Positions 9,045 through 17,729 are shown, counted from the first letter of the stretch. The stretch: 35,170 nucleotides of DNA from Rubrivivax sp. (GCA_022842305.1 JALHPY010000031.1:1-35170), one strand, 5' to 3'. Notes: generated from the letters alone by a model not told the origin. Program-made: numbers and translations.

Positions 9045-9191
9045 GTGCCGCACGGCCGTTCCGAAGGCGCTCATTCCCCCGCGGGGGGACTGAGTGCCGC
9101 GGCTCCAAGTCCGCCTGCGCGGACTTGGACGGCACGAAGGACAGACGCGTCTCGCGGCTGGCGGCCCGCAGGGCCAAGGGGGCCACATGAG
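9037..9191. repeat. 146-bp hairpin-rich insert bounded by 9-bp direct repeats
   Basis: CCACATGAG occurs at 9037-9045, over the acyltransferase stop, and again at 9183-9191, over the CdsA-like start, so the repeats are 146 bp apart. Between them the sequence has a 12-bp palindrome (9076-9087), a 10-bp perfect stem with a 4-base loop (9105-9128), a GGCCC/GGGCC hairpin (9163-9175) and an internal direct repeat TGAGTGCCGC (9042-9051 and 9091-9100). No gene is evident. Removing one repeat unit would restore an ATGA overlap between the two genes, as expected for an insertion of a small non-autonomous repeat with target duplication. Family membership and copy number are unknown. Confidence 0.6.
9105..9128 (+). 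other. Perfect 10-bp stem, 4-base loop hairpin inside the insert
   Basis: CCAAGTCCGC, CTGC loop, GCGGACTTGG. A strong RNA or DNA cruciform structure in either strand. No T-tract follows, so it is not a classical terminator; it could act as a REP-like unit, protecting or separating the two lipid-gene messages. Confidence 0.75.
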
Positions 9192-10164
9192 CGCACTCCA
9201 GCGCCTGGCCGTCGACCAGCAGGTGGCGCTGCTGTTCGTGCTGCTGTTCGGCGCGCTGCTGCTGGCCACCGCGGCCGTGGTGCTGCTGTCGCTGCGCTGG
9301 GCCGAGGGTGCGCTGGCGGCACGGGCCCAGCGCCTGCAGCGCGAACTGCGCGCGCTGTGGCTGGGCGCGGCGCTGTTCTGGCTGGCCTGGATGTCGGGGC
9401 CGGTGGGTGCCACCCTGTGCTTCGGCATCGTTTCGTTCCTGGCGCTGCGCGAGTACATCACCCTGGTGCACACGCGCCGCGGCGACCATCGCAGCCTGAT
9501 CCTGGTGTTCTTCTTTGCGCTGCCGCTGCAGTACCTGCTGGTGGGCCTGCGCGCCTTCGACCTGTTCACGGTGTTCGTGCCCGTCTACGTGTTCATGGCG
9601 CTGCCGCTGGTCAGCGCGCTGGCCGGAGACCCGCAGCGCTTTCTGGAGCGCAACGCCAAGATCCAGTGGGGGCTGATGGTCTGCGTCTACGGCCTGAGCC
9701 ACGCCCCGGCGCTGCTGCTGCTGCAGTTCGACGGCTACGAGGGGCGCGGCGCTTTCCTGGTGTTCTTCCTGGTGGTGGTCACCTCGGTGGCGCAGCTGGT
9801 GCAGGCGGCCATGGGCAACTGGCTGCGCCGCCGCCCGGTGGCGCGCCACATCGACCGCCAGTTCTCATGGCGCGCCTGGGCCAGCGGCGCACTGGCGGCC
9901 GGCCTGGTGGGCGCGGCGCTGTTCTGGATCACGCCCTTCAAGATCGCCCAGGCGCTGGCGCTGGGCTTCGTGGCCGCCGGTGCCGGCAGCGCCGGCGAGT
10001 TCGTGATGAAGGCGCTGAAGAAGGACGCCGGGGTGCGCTTCTGGGGCAACCAGAGCTCGGTCACCGGCGCGGTGGGCCTGCTGGACCGGGTGGCGGCGCT
10101 GTGCTTTGCGGCGCCGGTGTTCTTCCACGCGGTGCGTTGGTACTTCCAGGCGCGGCCGCAATGA
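9187..10164 (+). CDS. CdsA/YnbB-like membrane protein with degenerate active site
   Basis: This 325-residue protein has about eight hydrophobic segments and overall CdsA architecture; the C-terminal [10 protein letters not shown] and LLDRVAAL segments align with the family signature. The family makes CDP-diacylglycerol from phosphatidate and CTP at the inner membrane. Here the residues that normally do this look lost. The usual (N)DVAQY-type acidic site reads VTSVAQLV, the conserved SP-x-KTWEG segment is replaced by DRQFSWRAW, and the HGG-x-x-DR-x-D signature reads [11 protein letters not shown]. It may be a pseudoenzyme or have another role. The start at 9187 follows the insert and gives a normal N-terminus; its stop overlaps ruvC (ATGA). 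Confidence 0.75.
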   Translation: MSALQRLAVDQQVALLFVLLFGALLLATAAVVLLSLRWAEGALAARAQRLQRELRALWLGAALFWLAWMSGPVGATLCFGIVSFLALREYITLVHTRRGDHRSLILVFFFALPLQYLLVGLRAFDLFTVFVPVYVFMALPLVSALAGDPQRFLERNAKIQWGLMVCVYGLSHAPALLLLQFDGYEGRGAFLVFFLVVVTSVAQLVQAAMGNWLRRRPVARHIDRQFSWRAWASGALAAGLVGAALFWITPFKIAQALALGFVAAGAGSAGEFVMKALKKDAGVRFWGNQSSVTGAVGLLDRVAALCFAAPVFFHAVRWYFQARPQ

Positions 10165-10709
10165 GGATCCTGGGCATAGACCCCGGTTTGCAGCGCACCG
10201 GATTCGGCCTGATCGAGGCCGAGGGCGCGCGCCTGGCCTACGTGGCCAGCGGCACCATCAGCACGCTGGAAGCGCCGCGCGGCGACCTGCCGCTGCGCCT
10301 GAAGATCATCTTCGAAGGCGTGCGTGAAGTGGTGCAGCGCTACACCCCCGACTGCGCCTGCGCCGAGATCGTGTTCGTCAACGTCAACCCGCAGAGCACG
10401 CTGCTGCTGGGCCAGGCGCGCGGCGCCGCGCTGGCGGCGCTGGTGAGCAGCGGCCTGGCGGTGTCGGAGTACACCGCGCTGCAGATGAAGAAGGCGGTGG
10501 TCGGCCACGGCCTGGCCAGCAAGGCGCAGGTGCAGGAGATGGTGAAGCGCCTGCTGGCCCTGCCGGCGCTGCCGGGCAAGGACGCCGCCGACGCGCTGGG
10601 CCTGGCGATCTCGCACGCCCATGTCGGCGCCAGCATGCTGGCGCTGGCCCAGGCCACGCCGCTGCAGCGGCGCCAGCACGCGCAGTACCGCAAGGGCCGC
10701 ACCTACTGA
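10161..10709 (+). CDS. ruvC: Holliday junction resolvase RuvC
   Basis: This 182-residue endonuclease cleaves Holliday junctions with RuvAB during recombinational repair. The four metal-binding acids are present: Asp7 (GIDPG), Glu69 (AEIVF), Asp141 and Asp144 (KDAADALG), matching the E. coli set with a small offset. [10 protein letters not shown] and [14 protein letters not shown] are typical of the family. The ATG overlaps the upstream stop. ruvA and ruvB are not adjacent downstream; instead a convergent small gene follows. Confidence 0.97.
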   Translation: MRILGIDPGLQRTGFGLIEAEGARLAYVASGTISTLEAPRGDLPLRLKIIFEGVREVVQRYTPDCACAEIVFVNVNPQSTLLLGQARGAALAALVSSGLAVSEYTALQMKKAVVGHGLASKAQVQEMVKRLLALPALPGKDAADALGLAISHAHVGASMLALAQATPLQRRQHAQYRKGRTY

Positions 10710-10739
10710 AACGCCCCGGGTTCGCCGGAGCGTGCAAGG

Positions 10740-10756
10740 GTCTCGGGGTACGAGAC
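10740..10756 (+). other. Short hairpin between ruvC and the convergent small gene
   Basis: GTCTCG, loop GGGTA, CGAGAC: a 6-bp perfect stem in the 68-bp gap between converging genes. No T-run in either direction; possible weak bidirectional terminator. Confidence 0.35.
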
Positions 10757-10777
10757 GTCGGCGGGATGGGGGTGTCT

Positions 10778-10942
10778 TTAGCCGGCGCTGCTGCCGGCCT
10801 GCGCCAACTGCGGCGCGGCGGCTTCCACGCTGGCCAGGCTGTCCACGCCGGCCAGGGTGGCCAGGGTCAGCAGCGCGGCCAGGGCCACTGAGGCGATGCG
10901 GGTGGTGGCAGAGGCAAAGACGCTGCGGTAGGTGCTGTTCAT
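10778..10942 (-). CDS. Small 54-residue exported peptide, function unknown
   Basis: The frame extends further upstream, but the ATG at 10940-10942 has an excellent Shine-Dalgarno (AGGAG, six bases before it; CTCCT at 10949-10953 on the plus strand). The peptide has a basic, Ser/Thr-rich N-terminus (MNSTYRSVFASATTR), a hydrophobic core (IASVALAALLTLATLAG) and a short Ala/Ser/Gln tail, consistent with a Sec signal or a single membrane anchor. After cleavage only about 20 residues would remain. A TAGAGT box lies on the minus strand at 10981-10986. I know no function. It is divergent from the AAA+ ATPase gene, with a 241-bp shared control region. Confidence 0.7.
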   Translation of the reverse strand: MNSTYRSVFASATTRIASVALAALLTLATLAGVDSLASVEAAAPQLAQAGSSAG

Positions 10943-11090
10943 GGTGGGCTCCTGCGGGGCTTTTCGGTGTCGATGGCGTGACTCTAGGCAGCCACCCCGG
11001 GCCGCGCGAGGCGCCTGCGACGTGTGGTGCTTCACGGCCGACGAAGCGCGCGCAGGGCCGACGAGCGGTGAAGACTTTCGCCGCATGCCG

Positions 11091-11096
11091 TATAAA
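11091..11096 (+). promoter_or_regulatory. Putative -10 box of the AAA+ ATPase gene
   Basis: TATAAA matches five of six bases of the sigma70 -10 and stands out in GC-rich DNA, 88 bases before the ATG at 11184. A poor -35 (GTGAAG, 11068-11073) is 17 bases upstream. The rest of the gap 10943-11183 shows no gene. Confidence 0.5.
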
Positions 11097-11183
11097 GGGG
11101 CTGTCGGCCGCCAGCGGTCCTGCACCCGCGGCGGCGCGATCCGGTTCACCTGCTGTTCCCAGCCCATCGCGAAGGAGTTCCGC

Positions 11184-12179
11184 ATGAGCGAAGACCGATC
11201 GTTGGCCCCGCTGAACCGCAGCTCGCTGCCCATCGCCCGCATGCGCGCGGTGTACCGGTTGCAGGAAGTCGAGCAGCGGCTGGACAAGCTCAAGTCGCCC
11301 GACCACGACTCCTTGCGCAGCACCTACGAGCGCATGCTCGAAAAGGGCGCCGAGCGCTTCCAGGTCAAGCCCGGCGGCCTGCCGGCGATGGAGCACCTGT
11401 ACGACGAGATGCCCAACTTCACCGAGGCGCTGGACGAGATCAAGCGCCAGCTGGCGCTGTGCCACGACAGCCGCGACGCGCTCGAGATCGCGCCCATGCT
11501 GCTGCTGGGCCCGCCGGGCATCGGCAAGACGCATTTCGCGCGCGGCGTGGCGCGGCTGCTGGGCACCGGCATGGGCTTCGTGGCCATGAGCAGCCTGACC
11601 GCGGGCTGGGTGCTCAGCGGTGCTTCCAGCCAGTGGAAGGGCGCGCGCCCGGGCAAGGTGTTCGAGACCCTGGTGCACGGCGACTACGCCAACCCGGTGA
11701 TGGTGGTCGACGAGATCGACAAGGCCCGCGCCGAGCACGCCTACGACCCGCTGGGCGCCTTCTACAGCCTGCTCGAACACGACACCGCAGGCGCCTTCAC
11801 CGATGAGTTTGCCGAGGTGCCCATAGACGCCAGCCAGGTGATCTGGGTGGCCACCGCCAACGACGAGCGCAACATCCCCGAGCCCATCCTCAACCGCATG
11901 AACGTGATCGAGGTGCAGTCGCCCGACGCCGACGCGGCGCGCACCATCGCGCTGCGCCTGTACCGGCAACTGCGCGCCGAGCACGACTGGGGCCAGCGCT
12001 TCGACGACACGCCCGGCGACGCCGTGCTCGAGTTGCTGATGCAGGTGGCGCCGCGCGAGATGCGCCGCGCCTGGATGACCGGCTTCGGCAACGCGCGCCT
12101 GGCCGGGCGCGACGCCATCGAGGTGGCCGACCTGCCCAGCGCCGGCGGGCGGCGTCAGCCCATCGGCTTCATGCAGTGA
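11184..12179 (+). CDS. Stand-alone AAA+ ATPase (Lon ATPase-like, no protease domain)
   Basis: This 331-residue protein starts at the ATG at 11184, behind AAGGAG (six-base spacing); an upstream extension is rejected. The N-terminal 80 residues are helical. The AAA+ core has Walker A GPPGIGKT (109-116), Walker B VMVVDEIDKA, sensor 1 VATANDERNIPEPILNRM, and PREMRRAW as the sensor 2 region. The closest family resemblance is to the ATPase module of Lon (the GPPG-GKT and DEIDK style), but there is no Ser-Lys peptidase domain. A remodelling or unfolding role is inferred; the substrate is unknown. The last 11 bases overlap the convergent diguanylate cyclase gene. Confidence 0.85.
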   Translation: MSEDRSLAPLNRSSLPIARMRAVYRLQEVEQRLDKLKSPDHDSLRSTYERMLEKGAERFQVKPGGLPAMEHLYDEMPNFTEALDEIKRQLALCHDSRDALEIAPMLLLGPPGIGKTHFARGVARLLGTGMGFVAMSSLTAGWVLSGASSQWKGARPGKVFETLVHGDYANPVMVVDEIDKARAEHAYDPLGAFYSLLEHDTAGAFTDEFAEVPIDASQVIWVATANDERNIPEPILNRMNVIEVQSPDADAARTIALRLYRQLRAEHDWGQRFDDTPGDAVLELLMQVAPREMRRAWMTGFGNARLAGRDAIEVADLPSAGGRRQPIGFMQ

Positions 12180-13920
12180 TGCTGGACACGTCCACCATGG
12201 CGCGGCCGCCGCGATTCAGGTGCTGGCCGGCCTGTTGCTTGCCGGCATACATGGCGGCATCGGCGCGCCGCAGCAGTTCTTCCGCGCTGTGGCCGTCCAG
12301 CGGCGCCAGCGCGTAGCCCACGGTCAAGCCCACCGCGCAGCGCTGGCCTGCAACTTCAAAGGGCGGCTCGAAGGCAGCCACGAGCTTTTGTCCCAGGGTT
12401 CGCGCCACCGCCTCGTCGGCCAGCCCGCTGACGAGGACGACGAATTCGTCGCCGCCCAGGCGCGCCACCACGTCATGGCTGCGCAATTGCGCCTGGAGGC
12501 GCTTGCCGGCAGCCACCAGCAAGGCGTCGCCCACGTCGTGGCCATAGCGGTCGTTCACCGGCTTGAAATTGTCCAGGTCCATCAGGTACACCGCCAGCAT
12601 GTTGTGCGAACCCGCGCGCCGCAGCGCCGCCTGGATGTGCAGGCTCAGGCCACGCCGGTTGGGCAGGCCGGTCAGGACATCGGTGTGCGCCATCGTGCGC
12701 AGGGTCTCGCTTTCGACGCGGGCGCGGTCGGCGTTGCGATGGATGGCCTGCACGCGCAGGCCCAGTACCGCCATCCAGGCCGACATCTCGAACACGGTCG
12801 AGAAGGGATACACATGCTGGGTCCAGAAGCCAGGTTCCACCAGGCCCCGAAGAATGCCGGCGGTCGTGAGCGCCCCGATGGCATAGACGGCCCAGCCGAT
12901 GAGCATGTAGACCCCCACCGGATCGCCGCGATAGGTGCGGATGGCCGCCATGGGCAAGGCCGAGAAGGTGACGACGATACCCAGTACGGTGACCAAGGTT
13001 TGTGCGCTGCGGTAGTCCAGCAGGCCCGACAGCGTGGCGGCAAGCCCCAGCATGGCGGCCGCAGTGGCCGCGCGCAGGATCCGGTCGATGGGCCGACTGA
13101 TGTCCTGTACCGCCAGCGTGGTTCGAACGAAGCGTGCACCGGCCGCCACCGCCACCATGATGCCCATGGGCGCCAGGTTCGTCGCCAGGTGGGGCCACGC
13201 GGACCACAGGTACTGCGAACCGATGCCGAAGTATGTCAAGCTGAACAGCGTGTTGCCCAGCACGAGCAAGGCGTAGTCGAGGAACACGCGGTCGCGCAGG
13301 CTGACCCAGTGGGCCAGGCTGTACAGCAGCATGCACAGCGCCAGGCCGAGGACGATGCCTTGCACCAGTTGCACCCGGGATTCGTAACGCGTGAAGTCCT
13401 CTTGCGTGCGCAGGGTCATCGGCAGCACCAGCGAAGTATGCGATTGCACACGCAGCAGCAGTTCGCTTGCTCCCGGCGCCAGCAGCAGCGGTGCGGCCAG
13501 GGCTCGCGCTGACAGCGCCCGTTCGGACAGTTTCGTGCCAGAGCCCATGCGGTGGTGCGACAGCACCCGGCCGTCGCGCACGACATACAGGTCGACCTGG
13601 TTGAGCGTGGGGTAGTCGATCTCCAGCACGCGCCGCTGGGCGCTGTCCGCCTGCACCTGCAAGGGAATGCGCAGCCAGGCCAGTTGCGTGCTGCGCCCCA
13701 GGTTCGAAGGCGTTCCCTGCGGCCGGGCGAAGCGCTGCGCCTGGGCCAGGACCTCGTCGACGCCCAAGGCCGCATCGGCGTCTGCCCACACCGTCACCCC
13801 TGGCCAGACGGCGATGGCCGGCCGATCGTCCACCGCAAGCGGCTGCGCCCATGCGCTGCCGCCCGGCAGCAGCCCGAGCAACCCGATCAACAACAGCAGG
13901 TGGCGCACGAGGCCGGTCAT
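12169..13920 (-). CDS. Membrane diguanylate cyclase with 7TMR-DISM sensor
   Basis: This 583-residue protein has a signal peptide (MTGLVRHLLLLIGLLG... to about residue 25), a periplasmic beta-rich 7TMR-DISM extracellular domain (about 30-170), seven membrane helices (about 180-395) and a C-terminal GGDEF domain. The active site GGDEF is intact at 489-493 and the inhibitory I-site RxxD (RSHD, 480-483) is five residues upstream. It should therefore make c-di-GMP with product inhibition. The ATG at 13918-13920 is chosen over the GTG at 13924-13926 because AAGGGG is then well spaced. DISM domains commonly bind carbohydrate or other small ligands. It is divergent from the patatin gene and converges on the AAA+ gene. 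Confidence 0.93.
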   Translation of the reverse strand: MTGLVRHLLLLIGLLGLLPGGSAWAQPLAVDDRPAIAVWPGVTVWADADAALGVDEVLAQAQRFARPQGTPSNLGRSTQLAWLRIPLQVQADSAQRRVLEIDYPTLNQVDLYVVRDGRVLSHHRMGSGTKLSERALSARALAAPLLLAPGASELLLRVQSHTSLVLPMTLRTQEDFTRYESRVQLVQGIVLGLALCMLLYSLAHWVSLRDRVFLDYALLVLGNTLFSLTYFGIGSQYLWSAWPHLATNLAPMGIMVAVAAGARFVRTTLAVQDISRPIDRILRAATAAAMLGLAATLSGLLDYRSAQTLVTVLGIVVTFSALPMAAIRTYRGDPVGVYMLIGWAVYAIGALTTAGILRGLVEPGFWTQHVYPFSTVFEMSAWMAVLGLRVQAIHRNADRARVESETLRTMAHTDVLTGLPNRRGLSLHIQAALRRAGSHNMLAVYLMDLDNFKPVNDRYGHDVGDALLVAAGKRLQAQLRSHDVVARLGGDEFVVLVSGLADEAVARTLGQKLVAAFEPPFEVAGQRCAVGLTVGYALAPLDGHSAEELLRRADAAMYAGKQQAGQHLNRGGRAMVDVSSITA

Positions 13921-13982
13921 CGTCACCCCTTATCGACCGTGCCGGGTTCGGCTTTAGACCGCCGGCAGGCCAGAATCGCCGC

Positions 13983-16187
13983 ATGCCCCTCTGGCGCGGA
14001 TCGCTGCCGCTGTTGTCGGCCCTGTTGCTCGCCTTGCCTCTGTCGCCGCCGCTGCGCGCCGAGGAGGAGGCGGCGGCGCGCCCGCGCATCGGCCTGGTGC
14101 TGGGCGGCGGCGGCGCGCGCGGCGCGGCGCACATCGGCGTGCTGGAGGTGCTGGAGCGCCTGCGCGTGCCGGTGGACTGCGTGGCCGGCACCAGCATGGG
14201 TGCGCTGGTGGCCGGCGCCTGGGCCGCGGGCCTGACGCCGGCGCAGATGCGGCAGGAACTGGGTGCGGTCGACTGGAACGACATGTTCCAGGACAACCCC
14301 GATTACACCGATCTGGAACTGCGCAACAAGCGCCTGCTGCAGCGCTTCCTGCCGGGCAGCGAGACCGGCTTCAGGAACGGCGGCGCCATCGGGCCGCCGG
14401 GGGTGGTGTCGGGGCAGAAGATCAAGCTGTTCTTCAACCACCTGGTGCGCGCCGACACGGGCGAGCCGCAGATCGAGCGCCTGCCGCTGCCGCTGTCGGT
14501 GATCGCCACCGACATCGTCACCGGCGAGCGCGTGGTCTACCGCGACGGCAGCCTGACCCAGGCCATGCGCGCCAGCATGTCGGTGCCGGGGCTGATGGCG
14601 CCGCTGGAGTACCGCGCGCGCAAGCTGGTCGACGGCGGCCTGGTCGACAACCTGCCGGTGCGCGAGGTGCGCGAGCGCTGCGGCGCGCAGGTGGTGATCG
14701 CCGTCAACGTGGGCTCGCCGCCGCTGGCGGCCGATCAGGTGGGCGGGCTGCTCAGCATCACCGCCCAGGTGATCGCGCTGCTGACCGAGCAGAACGTCAG
14801 CGCCTCGCTGGCCACGCTCTCGCCGCAGGACATCCTGATCAAGCCCGAGCTGGGCAACATCGGCGCCGCCGATTTCGAACGCCATGCCGACACCGCCGAG
14901 CGCGGCCGCGCCGCCGCCGAAGCCCTGGCGCCGGCGCTGCAGCGCCTGGCCCTGCCGCCGGCCGAGCACGCCGCCTGGCGCCAGCGCATGGCCGTGGGCG
15001 TGCGTGCACCGGCGCGGGTGGACGAGATCCAGATCGCCGGCCTGCTGCGCGTGGACGCCGCCGTGGTGCGCCGCCACCTGTCGCAGCGCGAGGGCGCGCC
15101 GCTGGACACGCAGGCGCTCGGGCGCGACCTGCTGCGCGCCTACGGCGACGGCCACTTCGAGCGCGTCGACTACAGCGTGATCGACGAGCATGGCCGCCAG
15201 GTGCTGCGCGTGCTGCCGGTCGAGAAGGCCTGGGGCCCGGACTACCTGCGCCTGGGCCTGCGCCTGGAATCCACGCTCAGCCAGGGCTCCAGCTACCGGC
15301 TGCGCGCCGGCTACCACAAGACCTGGCTCAACGACCTGGGCGGCGAGCTGCTGGCCACCGGCGAGATCGGCAGCAGCACCGGCCTGGGCCTGGACTGGTA
15401 CCAGCCGCTGGACGCGGCGCAGCGCACTTTCGTCGAGGTACAGGCCGACTACCGCCGCGAGCGCGTGGACTACTTCTTCGTCGAGCAGCGCATCGCCGAA
15501 TACCGCAGCGCGCGCACGCGCCTGGAGCTGAGCGCCGGCCTGAAGCTGGCCGGCCTGGGCCAGCTGCGCGGCGGCTGGCGCGAAACGCGCGTGAGCACCC
15601 AGCTCGACACCGGCATCGACGTCTTCGCCGGCGTGCCCGAGCGCAGCAGCGGCGGCTGGCTGCTGGGCTTCGACGCCGATCACCTGGACCGCCTGTACGC
15701 ACCGCGCCGTGGCTGGGCGGTGCAGGCGGCGTGGTACGAGTCGGCCCGGCGCGACTACGCCAGCGCCAACCTGGAGCTGCGCGGCGCGCTGCCCTGGCGG
15801 CAGTACGTGCTGGGCGGGCGCTTCACCTGGACCGGCTCGCCGCGCGGGCAGCTGCCGCGATCCGAGGCCGGGCGGCTGGGCGGCTTTCTCAACCTCACCG
15901 GCTTTGCCAACGGCCAGCTCGTGGGCGACGAGGTGGCCTATGCCCATGTGCGTGCCGAACGCATCATCGGCAGCCTGCCGCTGGGCCTGCGCGGCGACAT
16001 GCGCCTGGGCGTGGCGCTGGAGACCGGCCGTGTGGGCCAGCCCTATGCGCGCCAGCGCCGTGACGGCTGGCTGCAGTCGGTGGCGGTGTACGTGGGCGGC
16101 GAAACGCCGCTGGGCCCGGTCTACCTGGGGCTGGGGCAGGGCACGGGCAAGTCGACCAACGCCTACCTGTTCATCGGCTCGCCATAG
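13983..16187 (+). CDS. Patatin-like phospholipase with POTRA and beta-barrel (type Vd autotransporter, PlpD-like)
   Basis: This 734-residue protein is close to Pseudomonas PlpD (728). The signal peptide ends near residue 24 (LPLSPPLRA). The patatin domain has the oxyanion loop GGGGARG, nucleophile Ser71 in GTSMG and Asp217 in VDGGLVDN, giving the Ser-Asp dyad. A single POTRA-like segment follows (about 340-410, ARVDEIQIAGLLRVD), then a 16-strand Omp85/BamA-type barrel to the C-terminus. The family secretes the lipase domain through its own barrel and attacks phospholipids at or beyond the cell surface. A CAGAAT box at 13971-13976 is only six bases before the ATG, suggesting a leaderless message. 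Confidence 0.93.
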   Translation: MPLWRGSLPLLSALLLALPLSPPLRAEEEAAARPRIGLVLGGGGARGAAHIGVLEVLERLRVPVDCVAGTSMGALVAGAWAAGLTPAQMRQELGAVDWNDMFQDNPDYTDLELRNKRLLQRFLPGSETGFRNGGAIGPPGVVSGQKIKLFFNHLVRADTGEPQIERLPLPLSVIATDIVTGERVVYRDGSLTQAMRASMSVPGLMAPLEYRARKLVDGGLVDNLPVREVRERCGAQVVIAVNVGSPPLAADQVGGLLSITAQVIALLTEQNVSASLATLSPQDILIKPELGNIGAADFERHADTAERGRAAAEALAPALQRLALPPAEHAAWRQRMAVGVRAPARVDEIQIAGLLRVDAAVVRRHLSQREGAPLDTQALGRDLLRAYGDGHFERVDYSVIDEHGRQVLRVLPVEKAWGPDYLRLGLRLESTLSQGSSYRLRAGYHKTWLNDLGGELLATGEIGSSTGLGLDWYQPLDAAQRTFVEVQADYRRERVDYFFVEQRIAEYRSARTRLELSAGLKLAGLGQLRGGWRETRVSTQLDTGIDVFAGVPERSSGGWLLGFDADHLDRLYAPRRGWAVQAAWYESARRDYASANLELRGALPWRQYVLGGRFTWTGSPRGQLPRSEAGRLGGFLNLTGFANGQLVGDEVAYAHVRAERIIGSLPLGLRGDMRLGVALETGRVGQPYARQRRDGWLQSVAVYVGGETPLGPVYLGLGQGTGKSTNAYLFIGSP

Positions 16188-16202
16188 GTTGGGGCGACGG
16201 CC

Positions 16203-17714
16203 TCACTTCAGGCCGAAGAAGTCGCGCATGCGCTGCAGGATGGCGGCGTGGTGCCCGCCCTGGCCGGCCTCGCCCTGCGCCTTGCGGAACGCCTCCTGCA
16301 GCTCGTCGTTCTGGTGCTGGCGCTGCGCCAGGATGGAGGCCATGTTCTCGGCGATCTCGTGGCGCTCGTGGACGATGTCCTCGAAGCCGGCCTTGTCGAG
16401 CCGGTAGCACTCCACGTCGGTGGCCGCCACCACCGTGGCGGATCGCGGCGCCCCGGTCAGCAGGCCCATCTCGCCGAACACGCTGCCTTGCGGCAGGCGT
16501 TTGAGCAGTTGCCGCTCACCGCCGGGCGACAGCCAGAAGACCTCGGCCTCGCCGCTGGCGATGATGTACAGCCAGTGCGCCACCGCGCCCTGGCGCGTCA
16601 TCAGGTCGCCACGCACGAAGGGCGCGTGCACCAGGCGCGCGGCGATGCGGCCGCGCTCGCCCTCGTCGAGCGCGGCAAAGAGGTCGATCGCCGCCAGCGC
16701 CTGCAGGCGCCGCGCCAGTTCGCGCTGCCAGGCCGCCTCGCGCTGGGCATCGCTGCCCTGCACCAGGTGCACCGCCTGGTCGGGCAGCGCGATGCGCCAG
16801 CCGTGGCGCTGCACGGTGGCCAGCAGGTGGCTGCGCACGGCGGAATCGGTGCCGTCGTCGTCGCGCGGGTCGATGAGCCAGTAGCGCAGCGCGTAGCGCA
16901 CCGAGCCGGGCGCAAATTCCATCGCCACGCACGACGGCGGCGGTGTCGGTGCGACGTTGGCGATCTCGGCATCCGTCACCGCGCGCTCGGCCGCGGCGAT
17001 CACCTGCGACGGCGGCACGGCGTAATCGATGTTGAACCACACCCAGCGGCGCCAGCCGGCGGCGCCGCCGATCACCGTGAAGCGGCTCTTCATCAGCTGG
17101 CCGTTGGGTACCACCACCTTCTCGCCGTTGCGTGTGAGCAGCGCGGTGAAGCGCCACTGGATCTCGACCACGCGGCCGCTCACGTCGTCCAGCCGCACCC
17201 AGTCGCCGATCTCCAGCGAATCGTCCAGCTGCAGCGCCAGGCCGCCCAGGATGTTGCCCAGCGTGTCCTGCATCGCAAAGGCCACCACGGCCGTGATCAC
17301 CGCCGAGGTGGCCACCAGGCTGGACAGCTCGACCCCGGCGTACGACAGCCGAACCATGCCCCACAGCACGTAGCCGCCGATGACGGCGATGTCCTCGACG
17401 ATGCGCGGCGCCTGCACGTGCAGCGCCGGCAGCAGCAGCCGGAACAGACCCAGCCCCGACAGCCGGATGAGCACGATGCCCAGCCCCAGCAGCGCCGCCT
17501 GGTGCAGACCCTGGGCGATGGCCGGCTGCGCCCGCAGCGCGAAGAACGCCCCCAGCACGTCCAGCAGCGACCAGAAGGCCAGGAACAACAGCGAGTGGCG
17601 CACGCTGGCGCGGCCGCCGGCCATGAAGCGGTAGAGCAGCGCGGCCAGCGCCAGCGCCCAGCCGTAGAGGTAGGGCGTTTCCTCGCGCCACAGGGCGGCG
17701 AGCATCTCGTTCAT
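16203..17714 (-). CDS. MscS-type channel with C-terminal cyclic-nucleotide-binding domain
   Basis: This 503-residue protein has four or five membrane helices in residues 15-170, then the MscS pore helix and beta domain (AFAMQDTLGNILGG, LEIGDWVRLDD, VVVPNGQLMKSRF). A cNMP-binding domain occupies about 355-470. The phosphate-binding cassette is intact: FGEMGLLTGAPRSATV, with Glu415 and Arg424, the residues that hold the cyclic phosphate and ribose. Such bCNG proteins respond to cyclic nucleotides and respond poorly, or not at all, to membrane stretch. It is transcribed after the polyphosphate:AMP phosphotransferase gene (15-base gap), and a class III adenylate cyclase is divergent from that pair. 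It converges on the patatin gene with 15 bases between stops. Confidence 0.93.
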   Translation of the reverse strand: MNEMLAALWREETPYLYGWALALAALLYRFMAGGRASVRHSLLFLAFWSLLDVLGAFFALRAQPAIAQGLHQAALLGLGIVLIRLSGLGLFRLLLPALHVQAPRIVEDIAVIGGYVLWGMVRLSYAGVELSSLVATSAVITAVVAFAMQDTLGNILGGLALQLDDSLEIGDWVRLDDVSGRVVEIQWRFTALLTRNGEKVVVPNGQLMKSRFTVIGGAAGWRRWVWFNIDYAVPPSQVIAAAERAVTDAEIANVAPTPPPSCVAMEFAPGSVRYALRYWLIDPRDDDGTDSAVRSHLLATVQRHGWRIALPDQAVHLVQGSDAQREAAWQRELARRLQALAAIDLFAALDEGERGRIAARLVHAPFVRGDLMTRQGAVAHWLYIIASGEAEVFWLSPGGERQLLKRLPQGSVFGEMGLLTGAPRSATVVAATDVECYRLDKAGFEDIVHERHEIAENMASILAQRQHQNDELQEAFRKAQGEAGQGGHHAAILQRMRDFFGLK

Positions 17715-17729
17715 GGCGGCCGCGCCGGG

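Noticed and set aside
9045..9186. Small coding sequence between the acyltransferase and CdsA-like genes
   Set aside because: Open frames here lack ribosome sites and the stretch is dominated by inverted repeats; a non-coding insert explains it better.
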